NCBI RefSeq assembly: GCF_026340655.1
Contig: NZ_JAPEOZ010000001.1
Coordinates: forward strand, 7,998,001 to 8,062,000
Direction of reading: 5' to 3'
Origin: Streptomyces sp. NBC_01275
GTDB taxonomy: Bacteria; Actinomycetota; Actinomycetes; Streptomycetales; Streptomycetaceae
DNA: 64,000 nt
Positions within the stretch are counted from its first letter, which is position 1, and each line of letters begins with the position of its first letter. This document shows, one piece after another, positions 45,395 to 54,462 of this stretch. The translations under genes and the position numbers were made by a program. Below the pieces are notes generated by a model. That model ran no database searches. It saw only the letters and a list, made by a program, of their open reading frames with translations, and was not told the origin of the DNA.

Positions 45395-46252
45395 ATGATC
45401 GAAGACATGGAAACCATCGACGAGTTTCTCGCCCGCCACCGCGCCGACGTGGAGGAAGCGGTCCGCAAGGCCGCCGCGGCCGAGATCATGCCCCGCTTCC
45501 GGCAGCTCGCCGCGCACGAGGTCGACCAGAAGAGCGGCCCCCACGACCTGGTGACCGACGCCGACCGGGGCGCCGAGCGGTATCTCACCGACGCCCTCGG
45601 CGCGCTGCTGCCCGGCTCGGTCGTCGTCGGCGAGGAGGCGGTGCACGCCGACCCGGCGACGTACGAGGCGATCCAGGGCGACGCGCCGGTCTGGATCGTC
45701 GACCCCGTGGACGGGACGCGCCAGTTCGTGCACGGCGACGACGGCTTCTGCACGCTGGTCGCGCTCGCCCGGCACGGCGTCGTGCTCGCCTCCTGGACCT
45801 ACGCTCCGGCCCGCGACCAGCTCGCCACGGCCGTGCGCGGCGGAGGCGCCTTCCTCGACGGCGAGCGGCTCCTCGCCGGGTCGCCCGCCCCCGGCCGCGA
45901 CCTGACGGTGGCCACCTCGCACCCCGACTACACCACCGACGACCAGAAGCGCGCCCTGCTGGGCCTGTGGACCGACGGCGTCGCACCGCGCGCCTGCGGA
46001 TCGGCCGGCCTGGAGTATCTGGCGATCGCCCGGGGAGAGCTGGACGCGACGGCCTTCTCCTGGGAGGCCGCATGGGACCACGCGGCGGGACTGCTGCTGG
46101 TCGAGGAGGCGGGCGGCGCCCACCTGACCCTCACCGGCGAGCCGTTCCGGATCACCGGCGGCAACAGCCTGCCGTTCACGGCGGCCCGGGACGCGGCGAC
46201 GGCACGGCGGGTGGCGGCACTGCTGTCGGTCTCAGGGGCTGTGAGGCGCTGA
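45395..46252 (+). CDS. Inositol monophosphatase-family phosphatase
   Basis: 285 residues. The FIG/IMPase metal motifs are complete: VTDADRGAERYL, VVGEEAVHAD, WIVDPVDGTRQFVHGDDGF and late FSWEAAWDHAAGLLLVEEAG. Members hydrolyse inositol phosphate, histidinol phosphate (HisN), 3'-phosphoadenosine nucleotides or fructose bisphosphate; motif reading does not separate them. ATG at 45395 has GGAG only 2 nt upstream, so the in-frame ATG at 45407 remains possible. It stands alone between two enzymes on the same strand. Confidence 0.88.
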   Translation: MIEDMETIDEFLARHRADVEEAVRKAAAAEIMPRFRQLAAHEVDQKSGPHDLVTDADRGAERYLTDALGALLPGSVVVGEEAVHADPATYEAIQGDAPVWIVDPVDGTRQFVHGDDGFCTLVALARHGVVLASWTYAPARDQLATAVRGGGAFLDGERLLAGSPAPGRDLTVATSHPDYTTDDQKRALLGLWTDGVAPRACGSAGLEYLAIARGELDATAFSWEAAWDHAAGLLLVEEAGGAHLTLTGEPFRITGGNSLPFTAARDAATARRVAALLSVSGAVRR

Positions 46253-46458
46253 GCTGACGGGCGCGCCTGACGGCCGCACCTGACGGGTGATCGGAATCCG
46301 GCCTGACGTCGGCCTGACGTCCGCCTGATGCCGACCTGACGGTTCGAGGCGTTCGACGGTTCGAGGGGCCCGGGCCGCAGGTTCTGTCGTACCCCCGGCA
46401 TATCCTGATGCCGGAGGCCGCCGGTCTACGGAGGCCAGCCGCTGACGAAGGGGTCGAA

Positions 46459-47880
46459 GTGGCGTCGATGCTCGATGCGGTCGTGGTGGGGGCGGGGCCC
46501 AACGGGCTGACCGCCGCGGTGGAGCTGGCCAGGCGCGGCCTCTCCGTGGCCCTGTTCGAGGCACGGGACACCGTGGGCGGAGGCTCCCGCACCGAGGAGC
46601 TCACCCTGCCGGGCTTCCGCCACGACCCGTGCGCCGCCGCCCACCCCCTCGGCATCAACTCGCCCGCGTTCCGCGCCCTGCCCCTGGAGCGCTACGGCCT
46701 GGAGTGGCTGCACGCCGAGCTGCCCATGGCGCACCCCTTCCCGGACGGCAGCGCCGCCGTGCTGTCGCGGTCGGTCGCGGAGACGGCCGCCTCGTTCGGG
46801 CCGCGTGACGCGGGCGCGTACCGCAGGCTCGTCGAGCCCTTCCTGCCCAAGTGGGACGTCCTGGTCCGCGACTTCATGTCCCTGCCGCTGACCGCGCTGC
46901 CCCGGGACCCGCTCACCCTGGCCCGCTTCGGCCTCGTCGGCCTGCCCCCGTCCGCCTGGCTGACCCGGCGCTTCCACGACGAACCGGCCAAGACCCTCTT
47001 CGCCGGTCTCGTCGCCCATGTCATGGCCCCCCTCACCGGCCTGGCCACCGGCGCCGTCGGCCTGGTCTTCGCCCTCGCCGCGCACGCCCGCGGCTGGCCG
47101 GTGGCCCGCGGCGGCTCCCAGTCCATCTCGGACGCCCTCGCCGCCTACCTCAAGGACCTCGGCGGCAGCATCCATACCGACTACGAGGTCAAGCGCCTCG
47201 ACGACCTGCCCCCGGCCCGCGCCTACGTCTTCGACACCTCGCCCACCGCCCTCGCCCGCATCGCCGACCTCGGCAGCCACTACGCGGGCTATCGGTACGG
47301 ACCCGGCGTCTTCAAGATCGACTATGCGCTCGACGGCCCGGTCCCGTGGACCGCGAAGGAGGCGCGCACCGCCGGCACCGTGCAGATCGGCGCGAACAGC
47401 GCGGAGATCGCCGCCGCCCTGCGCGCGCCCTCCCGAGAGGGCCGCGCACCCGAGCGCCCCTTCCTGATCACGGTGCAGCCCAGCGTCGTCGACCCCACCC
47501 GCGCCCCGGCCGGCAAGCACGTCTTCTGGGCGTACGGTCATGTGCCCAACGGCTGGACCGGCGACCTCACGGACGTGATGGAACGTCAACTGGAGCGGTT
47601 CGCCCCCGGATTCCGCGACCGGGTCCTCGCCCGGGCGATCGCGGGCCCCGCCGAACTCGCCGCCCGCAACGCCAACTACGTCGGCGGGGACATCGCCTCC
47701 GGCGCGGTGTCCGGACTGCAGATCATGCTCCGCCCCAAGCTGTCCCTCTTCCCCTACTCCACCCCGCACCCGGCCGTCTTCATCTGCTCCTCGGCCACAC
47801 CGCCCGGCCCGGGCGTGCACGGCATGTCGGGCCACAACGCGGCGAAGGCCGTGTGGCGGAGACTGCGGCAACAGGGGTGA
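46459..47880 (+). CDS. Phytoene-desaturase-like NAD(P)/FAD-dependent oxidoreductase
   Basis: 473 residues from a GTG at 46459 (AGGGG 6-7 nt upstream); ATG at 46468 is an alternative. The dinucleotide fold is at the N-terminus ([20 protein letters not shown], then [16 protein letters not shown]), as in carotenoid desaturases and the related PYROXD2-like group. C-terminal FAD block [15 protein letters not shown] and [17 protein letters not shown] fit. No carotenoid genes are nearby, so it is more likely the desaturase-like oxidoreductase of unknown substrate than CrtI. The following 288 bp are GC-rich without a gene. Confidence 0.82.
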   Translation: MASMLDAVVVGAGPNGLTAAVELARRGLSVALFEARDTVGGGSRTEELTLPGFRHDPCAAAHPLGINSPAFRALPLERYGLEWLHAELPMAHPFPDGSAAVLSRSVAETAASFGPRDAGAYRRLVEPFLPKWDVLVRDFMSLPLTALPRDPLTLARFGLVGLPPSAWLTRRFHDEPAKTLFAGLVAHVMAPLTGLATGAVGLVFALAAHARGWPVARGGSQSISDALAAYLKDLGGSIHTDYEVKRLDDLPPARAYVFDTSPTALARIADLGSHYAGYRYGPGVFKIDYALDGPVPWTAKEARTAGTVQIGANSAEIAAALRAPSREGRAPERPFLITVQPSVVDPTRAPAGKHVFWAYGHVPNGWTGDLTDVMERQLERFAPGFRDRVLARAIAGPAELAARNANYVGGDIASGAVSGLQIMLRPKLSLFPYSTPHPAVFICSSATPPGPGVHGMSGHNAAKAVWRRLRQQG

Positions 47881-48168
47881 CGGTGGCACGGGTGGCGGTG
47901 GCAGGGGCGATGGCGGCAAGAATGACGGCAGCGGGGGCTACGGCGATGGGGTCGGGGGCAGTTGGAGCAGCGGCCCACCGGATCAGGCGGGCCTGCGTGG
48001 GGTTCGTTGCGATCCAGGGCGGCCCTTCGGACGCTCCCGACGCGGCCCGGCGCCCCTCACGGGACGTCCCCCGCGCCGTGTCCGCCTAGCCCGCCCTCTT
48101 CTCCCTCGCCCCTTCTCCCTCGCCCCTTCTTCCCCGACTCCTCCGACCCCACAGGAGATTGCCCCGGC

Positions 48169-49143
48169 ATGCCCACCGCTCACCTGCTTCCGCCCGCGCC
48201 CACCGACCCGCGTACGGTCCTCGTCGCCGATGCCCTGCTCGAACCCGCCCGCGTCTGGCTGGCGGAGGCCGCCGAAAGCGTGGCCGTCCGACCCACCGCG
48301 ATCCGGGTCCTCTTCCCCGCCGCCCGAAGACGCTGCGGCGAGGAACGGCTGGACGAGCACTGGAGTGCCGACGAGGCCGCCCGCGCCGTTCTGCTGACCG
48401 CCCTGCCCATGCGCGGCCGGGCTCTCGCCGACCAGGTGGCCGGCCTGTTCCGCCACGGCGACCCGACCGAACGGCGCGCCGTCCTCAAGGCGTTGCCCTT
48501 CCTCGACGACGCGGTCGCCGTGGCCGCGGGCGCCCCGGTCGCCGTACGCGTGGACGACCCGACCGGCGTGGCCGTGGACACCTCGGTCGCGGTGGCCGGC
48601 GACGCCCCGCCCGGCGACGTCCCGTTCGCTCCCTCCGAAGCCGACCCTTTCGGCGACCTGGCTCTCTCCCTCGTCCGTGAAGCCCTGCGCGGCCACGACG
48701 ACAGCGTCATCGAGGCGGCCCTCGGCGCCTACGCGGCCGTACGGCTGCCCGACGCCGAGTACCGGCAGGCCGTTCTCACCTGTGTCCGCCACGAGATCCC
48801 ACTCGACCGCGTGACCGGACTCGACGCCCGAGCCGACCGTGAACTCGCCGGCATGCTCGCCGACTTCGCGCATGAGCGCATCGCCGCCGGACGGGATGTG
48901 CCCTCGGACGTCTGGCCCGTCGTCCGCGCCTTCCCCGCCGTCGCCAAGACCCTCGCCGCGCAGGCCCGCGATCTGACGCCCGCCCGGGGCGAGGCCGCCG
49001 CCCGCGCCCTCGCCGCACTGGGCCGCAGCGGCATGGAGACGGAAACAGAGACCGAAACAGAGGCGGAGAAAGAGGCGGAGAAAGAGGCGGAGAAAGAGGC
49101 GGAGACAGGGGCGGAGACAGGGGCGGAAAGGCATACGGAATAG
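48169..49143 (+). CDS. EboA-domain protein with repeat tail
   Basis: 324 residues from the ATG at 48169 (AGGAG 11 nt upstream). The EboA-like pattern includes ARVWLAEAAESVAVRPTAIR, FPAARRRCGEERLD, RALADQVAGLFRHGDPTERR and EYRQAVLTCVRHEIPLDRVT, with the block ELAGMLADFAHERIAAGRDV near the end. EboA is encoded in ebo (eustigmatophyte/bacterial operon) clusters with TatD-like, UbiA-like and other enzymes, thought to move a small molecule to the periplasm. None of those partners is adjacent here. The last 40 residues are a Glu/Lys/Thr-rich repeat encoded by 12-bp units. Confidence 0.7.
   Translation: MPTAHLLPPAPTDPRTVLVADALLEPARVWLAEAAESVAVRPTAIRVLFPAARRRCGEERLDEHWSADEAARAVLLTALPMRGRALADQVAGLFRHGDPTERRAVLKALPFLDDAVAVAAGAPVAVRVDDPTGVAVDTSVAVAGDAPPGDVPFAPSEADPFGDLALSLVREALRGHDDSVIEAALGAYAAVRLPDAEYRQAVLTCVRHEIPLDRVTGLDARADRELAGMLADFAHERIAAGRDVPSDVWPVVRAFPAVAKTLAAQARDLTPARGEAAARALAALGRSGMETETETETEAEKEAEKEAEKEAETGAETGAERHTE
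49060..49131. repeat. 12-bp tandem repeats in eboA C-terminus
   Basis: Six units of GAGGCGGAGAAA or close variants (three exact, then GAGGCGGAGACA, GGGGCGGAGACA and GGGGCGGAAAGG) run from 49060 to 49131 and encode the charged tail (EAEKEAEKEAEKEAET). Copy-number change would alter tail length in frame. Confidence 0.8.
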
Positions 49144-49214
49144 GGAGATCGGAACCGAGACGGAAACGGTCGCCGAATCGGCGAATCGGAGTCGCGGCCG
49201 TGCGGAGCGGCTGG

Positions 49215-49226
49215 TATAGACACAGC
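49215..49226 (+). promoter_or_regulatory. Candidate leaderless promoter of macro-domain gene
   Basis: TATAGA (49215-49220) is followed by 6 nt and the ATG at 49227 with no ribosome site in between, the spacing expected for a leaderless transcript. The last base departs from TAnnnT. Confidence 0.35.
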
Positions 49227-49736
49227 ATGACCGCCATCACCCTCGTCCAGGGCGACATCACCCGTGAGTCCGTCGACGCCATCGTCAACGCCGCCAACTC
49301 CTCACTGCTCGGCGGCGGTGGCGTCGACGGCGCCATCCACCGCCGGGGCGGCCCCGCGATCCTCGCCGACTGCCGCCGGCTGCGCGCCTCCCACTACGGC
49401 AAGGGGCTGGCCACCGGCCGGGCGGTCGCCACGACCGCGGGCGAGCTGGACGCGCGCTGGGTGATCCACACCGTGGGCCCGGTCTACGAGGCCTACGGCA
49501 ACGACCCCTCGCTGCTGGCCTCCTGTTACCGGGAGTCGCTCAAGGTCGCGGACGAGCTTGGTGCACGGACCGTCGCGTTCCCGGCCATCTCCACGGGGGC
49601 GTACGGCTGGCCGATGGAGGACGCCGCCCGCATCGCCGTGGAGACGGTGCGGACGGCGGAGACGGCGGTGGAGGAAGTGCGGTTCGTGCTCTTCGACGAC
49701 ACGGCTTACGACGTGTTCGCCGAGCTGATCCGCTGA
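49227..49736 (+). CDS. Macro-domain O-acetyl-ADP-ribose deacetylase-like protein
   Basis: 169 residues, a stand-alone macro domain. ADP-ribose-binding blocks are complete: LVQGDITRESVDAIVNAANS, LLGGGGVDGAIHRRGGPAIL, the GKGLATGRAVAT loop, HTVGPVYEAYGND and FPAISTGAYGWPMEDAARIA. Such proteins remove ADP-ribose or O-acetyl-ADP-ribose groups from proteins, nucleic acids or metabolites. The start at 49227 fits both the family start and a -10-like TATAGA 6 nt upstream. No ADP-ribosyltransferase gene is adjacent. Confidence 0.9.
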   Translation: MTAITLVQGDITRESVDAIVNAANSSLLGGGGVDGAIHRRGGPAILADCRRLRASHYGKGLATGRAVATTAGELDARWVIHTVGPVYEAYGNDPSLLASCYRESLKVADELGARTVAFPAISTGAYGWPMEDAARIAVETVRTAETAVEEVRFVLFDDTAYDVFAELIR

Positions 49737-49890
49737 TGCCCAGATCTGCCGATCTGGGGACCTGCCGACCTGCCGACGTTCGGAGTCGCTCATCATGACC
49801 TGGATCACATGACCTGGTGTGAGTGGAGGGCGGGGGCGATTTCCGTACCCCCGCATGACGACCGGCGGCTGGATGCGAGGATGAGGCGCC

Positions 49891-50577
49891 ATGACAGCAG
49901 GGTGGTGTTCTCGCACGGTACGGGCCGCGATGTTCGCGGCCGTCTGTGTGCTGCTCGCCGCCCTGGGCCACGTCATGATGTCCGGCAGCCCGGTGCCCGC
50001 GTGGACGCTGGCCGCCGGCGTGGCCGTCACCGGCGCCGCGGGTTGGTGTCTGACGGGCCGTGAGCGCGGGCTTCCGCTGGTCGTGACGGTCGTGGTCGCC
50101 GCCCAGACGGGACTGCACTCCGCCTTCGCCCTCGTCCAGTCGACGGCCATGGGCGGGGGCGCGGGCACGGCTGCGACGGACCCGGGCGCCGCCCTGCAGT
50201 CCATGGGAATGGCACACATGGACATGGCGTCCATGGACTCCATGGACATGCCGCACATGGACATGAGCGGCCTGGACCACCTGGGGCATGCCACGGGCGG
50301 CGGTGCGTCGTCGTACGGCATGCTCGCCGCCCATCTGCTGGCCGCGCTGCTCTGCGGCCTGTGGCTGGCGTACGGCGAGAAGGCCGCGTTCCGCATCCTG
50401 CGGGCCGTGGCCGGATGGCTGGCGGCGCCGCTGCGCCTGCTGCTGCTCGCCCTGCCCGCGCCTGCGGAACGACCGCGCAACCGGCTGCGCCGGTATGGCT
50501 CGGAGCGCGTGCCGCGCCTTCTCCTCGTTCACGCGATCACCTCTCGGGGTCCGCCTTCGGGGACCGCTGTCGTCTGA
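49891..50577 (+). CDS. Membrane protein with Met/His-rich (metal-binding-like) loop
   Basis: 228 residues with about four to five membrane helices (AMFAAVCVLLAALGHVM, LPLVVTVVVAAQTGLHSAFA, GMLAAHLLAALLCGLWLAYG, RAVAGWLAAPLRLLLLALPA). Between helices, residues about 105-135 form a Met/His/Asp-rich loop (MGMAHMDMASMDSMDMPHMD, then LDHLGH), typical of copper-binding sequences. The C-terminal tail is Arg-rich and cytoplasmic. It lies 164 bp upstream of an ECF sigma factor gene on the same strand, so it may be a metal sensor, transporter or anti-sigma partner. I do not recognise an exact family. Confidence 0.75.
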   Translation: MTAGWCSRTVRAAMFAAVCVLLAALGHVMMSGSPVPAWTLAAGVAVTGAAGWCLTGRERGLPLVVTVVVAAQTGLHSAFALVQSTAMGGGAGTAATDPGAALQSMGMAHMDMASMDSMDMPHMDMSGLDHLGHATGGGASSYGMLAAHLLAALLCGLWLAYGEKAAFRILRAVAGWLAAPLRLLLLALPAPAERPRNRLRRYGSERVPRLLLVHAITSRGPPSGTAVV

Positions 50578-50741
50578 CGACAGTCGGTGTCCCGAGGCCG
50601 CCCCTGTGCGCCTCGGGCCACGGCCGTACGCCCGCGCAAGCGTCGTAGGGCCGTTTCCCCAGCCGCCGGACCGCCGGTCGGCGGAGCGCTCGCGCGCTGC
50701 CGCGCGGCCGTCCGGCACGGACGATCCGAGAAGGACACCAG

Positions 50742-51389
50742 GTGATCACTTCCACCCTGCCCGCCTCGCGCAAAGACCTCTCCGACCCGCGCGACGAGTC
50801 GATAACCGCCTGGGCGCTCGCCGCCCGCGGCGGAGACACGGTCGCGGTCGAGCACTTCGTGCGCGCCCTGCACCGTGACGTCCTGCGGTACGTCGCCCAC
50901 CTCTGCGCCGATCCCCAGGCGGTCGACGACCTGGCACAGGACACGTTCCTGCGCGCGCTCGGCAGCCTGCACCGGTTCGAGGGCCGTTCGTCGGCCCGCG
51001 CCTGGCTGATGTCCATCGCCCGCCGGGCGGTGATCGACAGCTACCGGACCGCCGCCGCGCGCCCCCGGCTGTCCGACGCGGCGGACTGGCAGCTGGCCGT
51101 CGAGCGGGCCCAGCCGTGCGGCCTGCCCGGCTTCGACGAGGGCGTCGCCCTCCTCGACCTGCTGGCCGCGCTGCCGGACGAGCGCCGGGAGGCGTTCATC
51201 CTCACCCAGCTCCTCGGCCTGCCGTACGCGGAGGCCGCCGAGGTCGGCGACTGCCCGGTCGGCACCGTCCGCTCCCGGGTCGCACGGGCCCGGGCGACCC
51301 TGATCGACCTGCTGGACGGGAGCGACGAGAACGACGGGAGGCAAGGGAGGGACGAGTCGGTCGAGCCCGCCGTCGTCATAGCGGCCTGA
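50742..51389 (+). CDS. ECF-type RNA polymerase sigma factor
   Basis: 215 residues from a GTG at 50742 (AAGGA upstream). Region 2: FVRALHRDVLRYVAHLCADP, then AVDDLAQDTFLRALGSLHRF and RAWLMSIARRAVIDSYR. Region 4: LLAALPDERREAFILTQLLG, LPYAEAAEVGDCPVGTVRSR. Both DNA-binding regions are complete, so it should be active. No recognisable anti-sigma gene follows; the upstream Met/His-rich membrane protein is the only adjacent candidate for control. The short tail (about 25 residues) is acidic/polar. Stimulus unknown; metal stress is a reasonable guess from the neighbour. Confidence 0.9.
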   Translation: MITSTLPASRKDLSDPRDESITAWALAARGGDTVAVEHFVRALHRDVLRYVAHLCADPQAVDDLAQDTFLRALGSLHRFEGRSSARAWLMSIARRAVIDSYRTAAARPRLSDAADWQLAVERAQPCGLPGFDEGVALLDLLAALPDERREAFILTQLLGLPYAEAAEVGDCPVGTVRSRVARARATLIDLLDGSDENDGRQGRDESVEPAVVIAA

Positions 51390-51427
51390 GTCCGGAAGGA
51401 GAACGACGAGCGGAGAGCGAAGCCCGC

Positions 51428-51952
51428 TCAGGCGGACGCGGTGCGCGCGCGGTGGCGGCGCACCGCGTCGCGGTTGGCGCACGGCGGCGAGCAGTAGCGC
51501 TGCCGTCCGGTGCGGGAGGTGTCGGCGAAGATCGTGGTGCACTCGGTCACGGCGCAGCGCCGCAGCCGGTGCATGCCGCGTCCCGCCAGATGGAGCGCGG
51601 TACCGACGGCGATGAGGGAGAACAGCAGCTCGCCGAGCGGCTGTCGGTCGTCGCGGTAGTGCAGGTGCCAGCCGGAACCGGCGTGATCGGTCAGCCGTGG
51701 GTAGGCGGCGGCCGTCGCCAGCATCCGGTTGAGCAGCTCGGCGCGCTCCCGCTCGTCGTCGGCGTCGACGACCTTCTCCCACCCGTCCAGCGCGTCGAGG
51801 GCGCGGTCCAGGTCCCCTGGGACTACCGGGTGTTCCAGCACCAGCCCCGCGGCCCGGCAGCGGCTCGCGAGTTCGTCGGCGCTCGCCGGGCGTCGGTTGG
51901 CCAGGTCCGCGGCCAGGTTCACGACGTCCTCGCCGTAGGGATTGAGGTGCAT
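51428..51952 (-). CDS. CGNR zinc-finger-type protein
   Basis: 174 residues, ATG at 51952. The last 50 residues carry the zinc-binding part: LRRCAVTECTTIFADTSRTG, RQRYCSPPCANRDAVRRHR, with four cysteines (C-x4-C and C-x3-C). The usual CGNR motif reads CANR here. The N-terminal domain has DVVNLAADLANRRPASADEL, typical of the CGNR/ABATE family. These proteins are thought to be stress-related transcriptional regulators. It converges with the ECF sigma gene (38 bp between stops). Confidence 0.85.
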   Translation of the reverse strand: MHLNPYGEDVVNLAADLANRRPASADELASRCRAAGLVLEHPVVPGDLDRALDALDGWEKVVDADDERERAELLNRMLATAAAYPRLTDHAGSGWHLHYRDDRQPLGELLFSLIAVGTALHLAGRGMHRLRRCAVTECTTIFADTSRTGRQRYCSPPCANRDAVRRHRARTASA

Positions 51953-52059
51953 ACGGCCATTGCATCGGCCGGGACGGCGCGGGACAAGGGCGGGAGGGGA
52001 GCCGGTGCGCGCCGTGGGTGAGGCCGGACGGCGTCACCCACGGCACGCACCGGGCGGCC

Positions 52060-53940
52060 TCAGCCGTCGATGCGGTGCGTGGTCCAGAACGAGGTCAGGT
52101 CCGTGGTCGTGGCGGCCTGCGCGGCCGCCTTGAAGTCGGCCGTGGTCGAGACGCCGTACCAGTGCGAAGTGGCGTAGTCCTTCAGGAGTTTGGCCATCGC
52201 GGTGTCACCGAGGACGCGGCGCAGGTCGTGCAGGGCGCACTTGCCGTAGCCGTAGACGACGGTGGAGTAGCGGGACGAGTGGGCGTCCCAGTAGGCCATC
52301 GAGTTGGTGATCTTCTCCGCCGTCGAGGCCCAGGAGACGCTGCTCCAGCAGCTCGTGCCGGTCTTGCCCAGCGCCAGGTCGGTGGCGTAGTCGGTGAACG
52401 ACTCGTCCAGCCAGGGGCTGTTGTACTCGTCGTCGCCGACGATCCCGTAGAACCACTGGTGGCCGATCTCATGGGTGAGCGCCGTGGTGCTGACCAGGTC
52501 GAGGACGAACCCCGGGTACTCCATGCCGCCGAACCAGAAGTTGTTGTCGATGACGGCGTCCAGTTCGCCGTACGGATAGGCGCCGAAGCGTGCCGCGTGG
52601 GCGTCGACGGCGGTCTTGGCGGTGGTGAGCATCGACTGGGCGTTGGCGGAGCTGATGTCGGAGACCGAGTAGACGTTGATCGGGGTCCCGGCGGTCGAGG
52701 TGCCGGAGATCTTGCTGAAGGGGCCGGCCGCCCAGGCGAAGTCACGGACCTTGGCGGCGGTGGCCGTGGTGATGGTGCGCCCGCTGGAGCCGGCGGTGTC
52801 GACCGAGGCGCCGGTGGCCGGGACCAGCAGGGTCGTCGGGTGGTCGAGGGTCACCTTGAAGTCGGCGGCCAGGGAGTAGAACGACTCGCCGTTGTTGGTG
52901 TACGGGTCCAGGTGCCAGCCCGATCCGTCCTTGATCGCGAGGACGGGCAGCGCGTTGCCGATCATGCTGAACGCGCCGTCGTAGCCGAACCGGTCGGCGC
53001 CGCTGGGCACGGTGATGCCGAGGTCGAAGCCGATGGTGGCGCTCTGCCCCTGCGCGAGCGGGGTGGGCAGGGTGATCTGGAGGGCCGTGCAGGCGACCGA
53101 GAGGGCGCCCGCGGTGCCGCCGGTGACGTTGGTGACCGAGATCGGCATCGAGGTGCAGGTGCCGTGGTAGTTGTCCCACAGCCTCAGGTACACCTCGCTG
53201 AGCGCGGTGGAGGAGGCGTTGGTGAAGGTCGCGCTCTCGTGACCGGTCCAGACGGTGCCGGCCGTGTTGCTGGTGAGGCTGACGGTGTACGACGGTGCGG
53301 CCGGCGTGCGGGTCGAGTCGGCCGGGGGAGCGGTGTCGCCCGAGGTGTCGAGCGCGATGTCGTCGAGGACGAAGCTCGACTGGAGGCTGGAGTCCTCGGT
53401 CCCGGTGAAGGCGAGGGTCACGGTCTGGCCGGCGAACGACGACACGTCGAACGACTTCTGCACGTACCCGGTGTTCTTGTCGAGGTTCGAGTACGTCGCC
53501 AGGGTCGTCGTGCCGATCTTGGCCGTCAGCTTGTCGTAGGCGGTCGACGAGGTCGTTTCCGCGGTGTCGATGTGCAGCCAGAACGTGAGGGAGGCGCTGC
53601 TGCACCCGGACGGGATCGTCACGCTCTGCGAGAGCGTGTCGGTGTGCGTGCTGCCGACGCCGTCCAGCCAGGCGAAGGCGGTGCCGCCGTGCGCGCTCTG
53701 GCCGGTGCGGCTGGTGATCACACTGGTCGACGACTGGGTCCAGGAGGCGGTGCCGCTCTCGAAGCCGCCGTTCGCGACCACCTGGGCCGGGGTGCAGGCG
53801 GCCGCCGCGGAGGCGGTGGAGGCTGTGGACGCGGCCGTCTCGGGCGCGGCCGCCACGGGCGTGGCGGGGAGCGAGACGGCGGCCACCGCGGCGAGGGCGA
53901 GTGCGCTCGCGGCGAGGGCCTTGCGGGGGGTGGGTCTCAT
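52060..53940 (-). CDS. Secreted M1-family zinc metallopeptidase
   Basis: 626 residues from the ATG at 53940 (AAGGAG 4 nt upstream). Signal peptide at residues 1-32 ([20 protein letters not shown]). Residues about 50-205 form a jelly-roll carbohydrate-binding-like domain ([43 protein letters not shown]). The M1 catalytic core follows, with the substrate block [12 protein letters not shown] and zinc site [12 protein letters not shown]: His490, His494 and the third ligand Glu513 with exact 18-residue spacing ([11 protein letters not shown]). Extracellular aminopeptidase-type activity is expected. Unusual is the N-terminal CBM-like domain, which may anchor it to a polymer. Confidence 0.87.
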   Translation of the reverse strand: MRPTPRKALAASALALAAVAAVSLPATPVAAAPETAASTASTASAAAACTPAQVVANGGFESGTASWTQSSTSVITSRTGQSAHGGTAFAWLDGVGSTHTDTLSQSVTIPSGCSSASLTFWLHIDTAETTSSTAYDKLTAKIGTTTLATYSNLDKNTGYVQKSFDVSSFAGQTVTLAFTGTEDSSLQSSFVLDDIALDTSGDTAPPADSTRTPAAPSYTVSLTSNTAGTVWTGHESATFTNASSTALSEVYLRLWDNYHGTCTSMPISVTNVTGGTAGALSVACTALQITLPTPLAQGQSATIGFDLGITVPSGADRFGYDGAFSMIGNALPVLAIKDGSGWHLDPYTNNGESFYSLAADFKVTLDHPTTLLVPATGASVDTAGSSGRTITTATAAKVRDFAWAAGPFSKISGTSTAGTPINVYSVSDISSANAQSMLTTAKTAVDAHAARFGAYPYGELDAVIDNNFWFGGMEYPGFVLDLVSTTALTHEIGHQWFYGIVGDDEYNSPWLDESFTDYATDLALGKTGTSCWSSVSWASTAEKITNSMAYWDAHSSRYSTVVYGYGKCALHDLRRVLGDTAMAKLLKDYATSHWYGVSTTADFKAAAQAATTTDLTSFWTTHRIDG

Positions 53941-54462
53941 GAGACTCCTTTTGCGGCGGCCGGGGTCCCGGCCTGCTCGGTGGCTGCCCCGACGGCCAGG
54001 GTGTGCCGAGGGGCGGTTGAGCGGCGGCTGCCGGAAGCCTGACAGATTTGACGCGGCCATGCCATCAGGGAAGAGCAAAGGAGCCGCACAGGAACGGAAC
54101 GGGAGCCGGACGGGAGCTGCGCTGGGACTCGGGCGGGAGCTGTACGGCGACTGGGCGGAACGCCCCCGCTCGCACCCCTTCGCGCCCCCGCTCGTCCCCC
54201 TCCGCACCCCCGCCCGCAAAGCTCTCCACGCCCCGCCCACGCCCCTTCCACGCCCGCGTTCGCACCCGTCCGCTACCCCCGCACCCGCCCCTGCGCCACC
54301 CGCGCCCGCCCCCGTTCACCACTCCGGCTCACACCCCTCCACCCCCGGGTGTGCGGTGGGCTTAACCCCCGGCGACCGGTTCGGGAGACACCTGCGTAAT
54401 GCACACTTCGTACGGTCACAGTGGCTCTCACCAGGCCGATCGTCAGAACGAAGGGAGTGCCC
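53941..54462. other. 522-bp divergent region between metallopeptidase and nitrate reductase genes, no gene
   Basis: The two genes diverge from this region, which should contain both promoters. About 54170-54350 is C-rich and low-complexity (many CCCGC and CACCC units). The last 100 bp before the GTG at 54463 are more balanced, with CTGCGTAATGCACACTTCG around 54390, but no good GlnR-type box or -10/-35 pair was identified by eye. No reading frame with supporting motifs was seen. Confidence 0.45.

Noticed and set aside
46459..47880. Carotenoid cluster around a phytoene desaturase
   Set aside because: No phytoene synthase, GGPP synthase or cyclase gene is adjacent; the protein fits the broader desaturase-like oxidoreductases.
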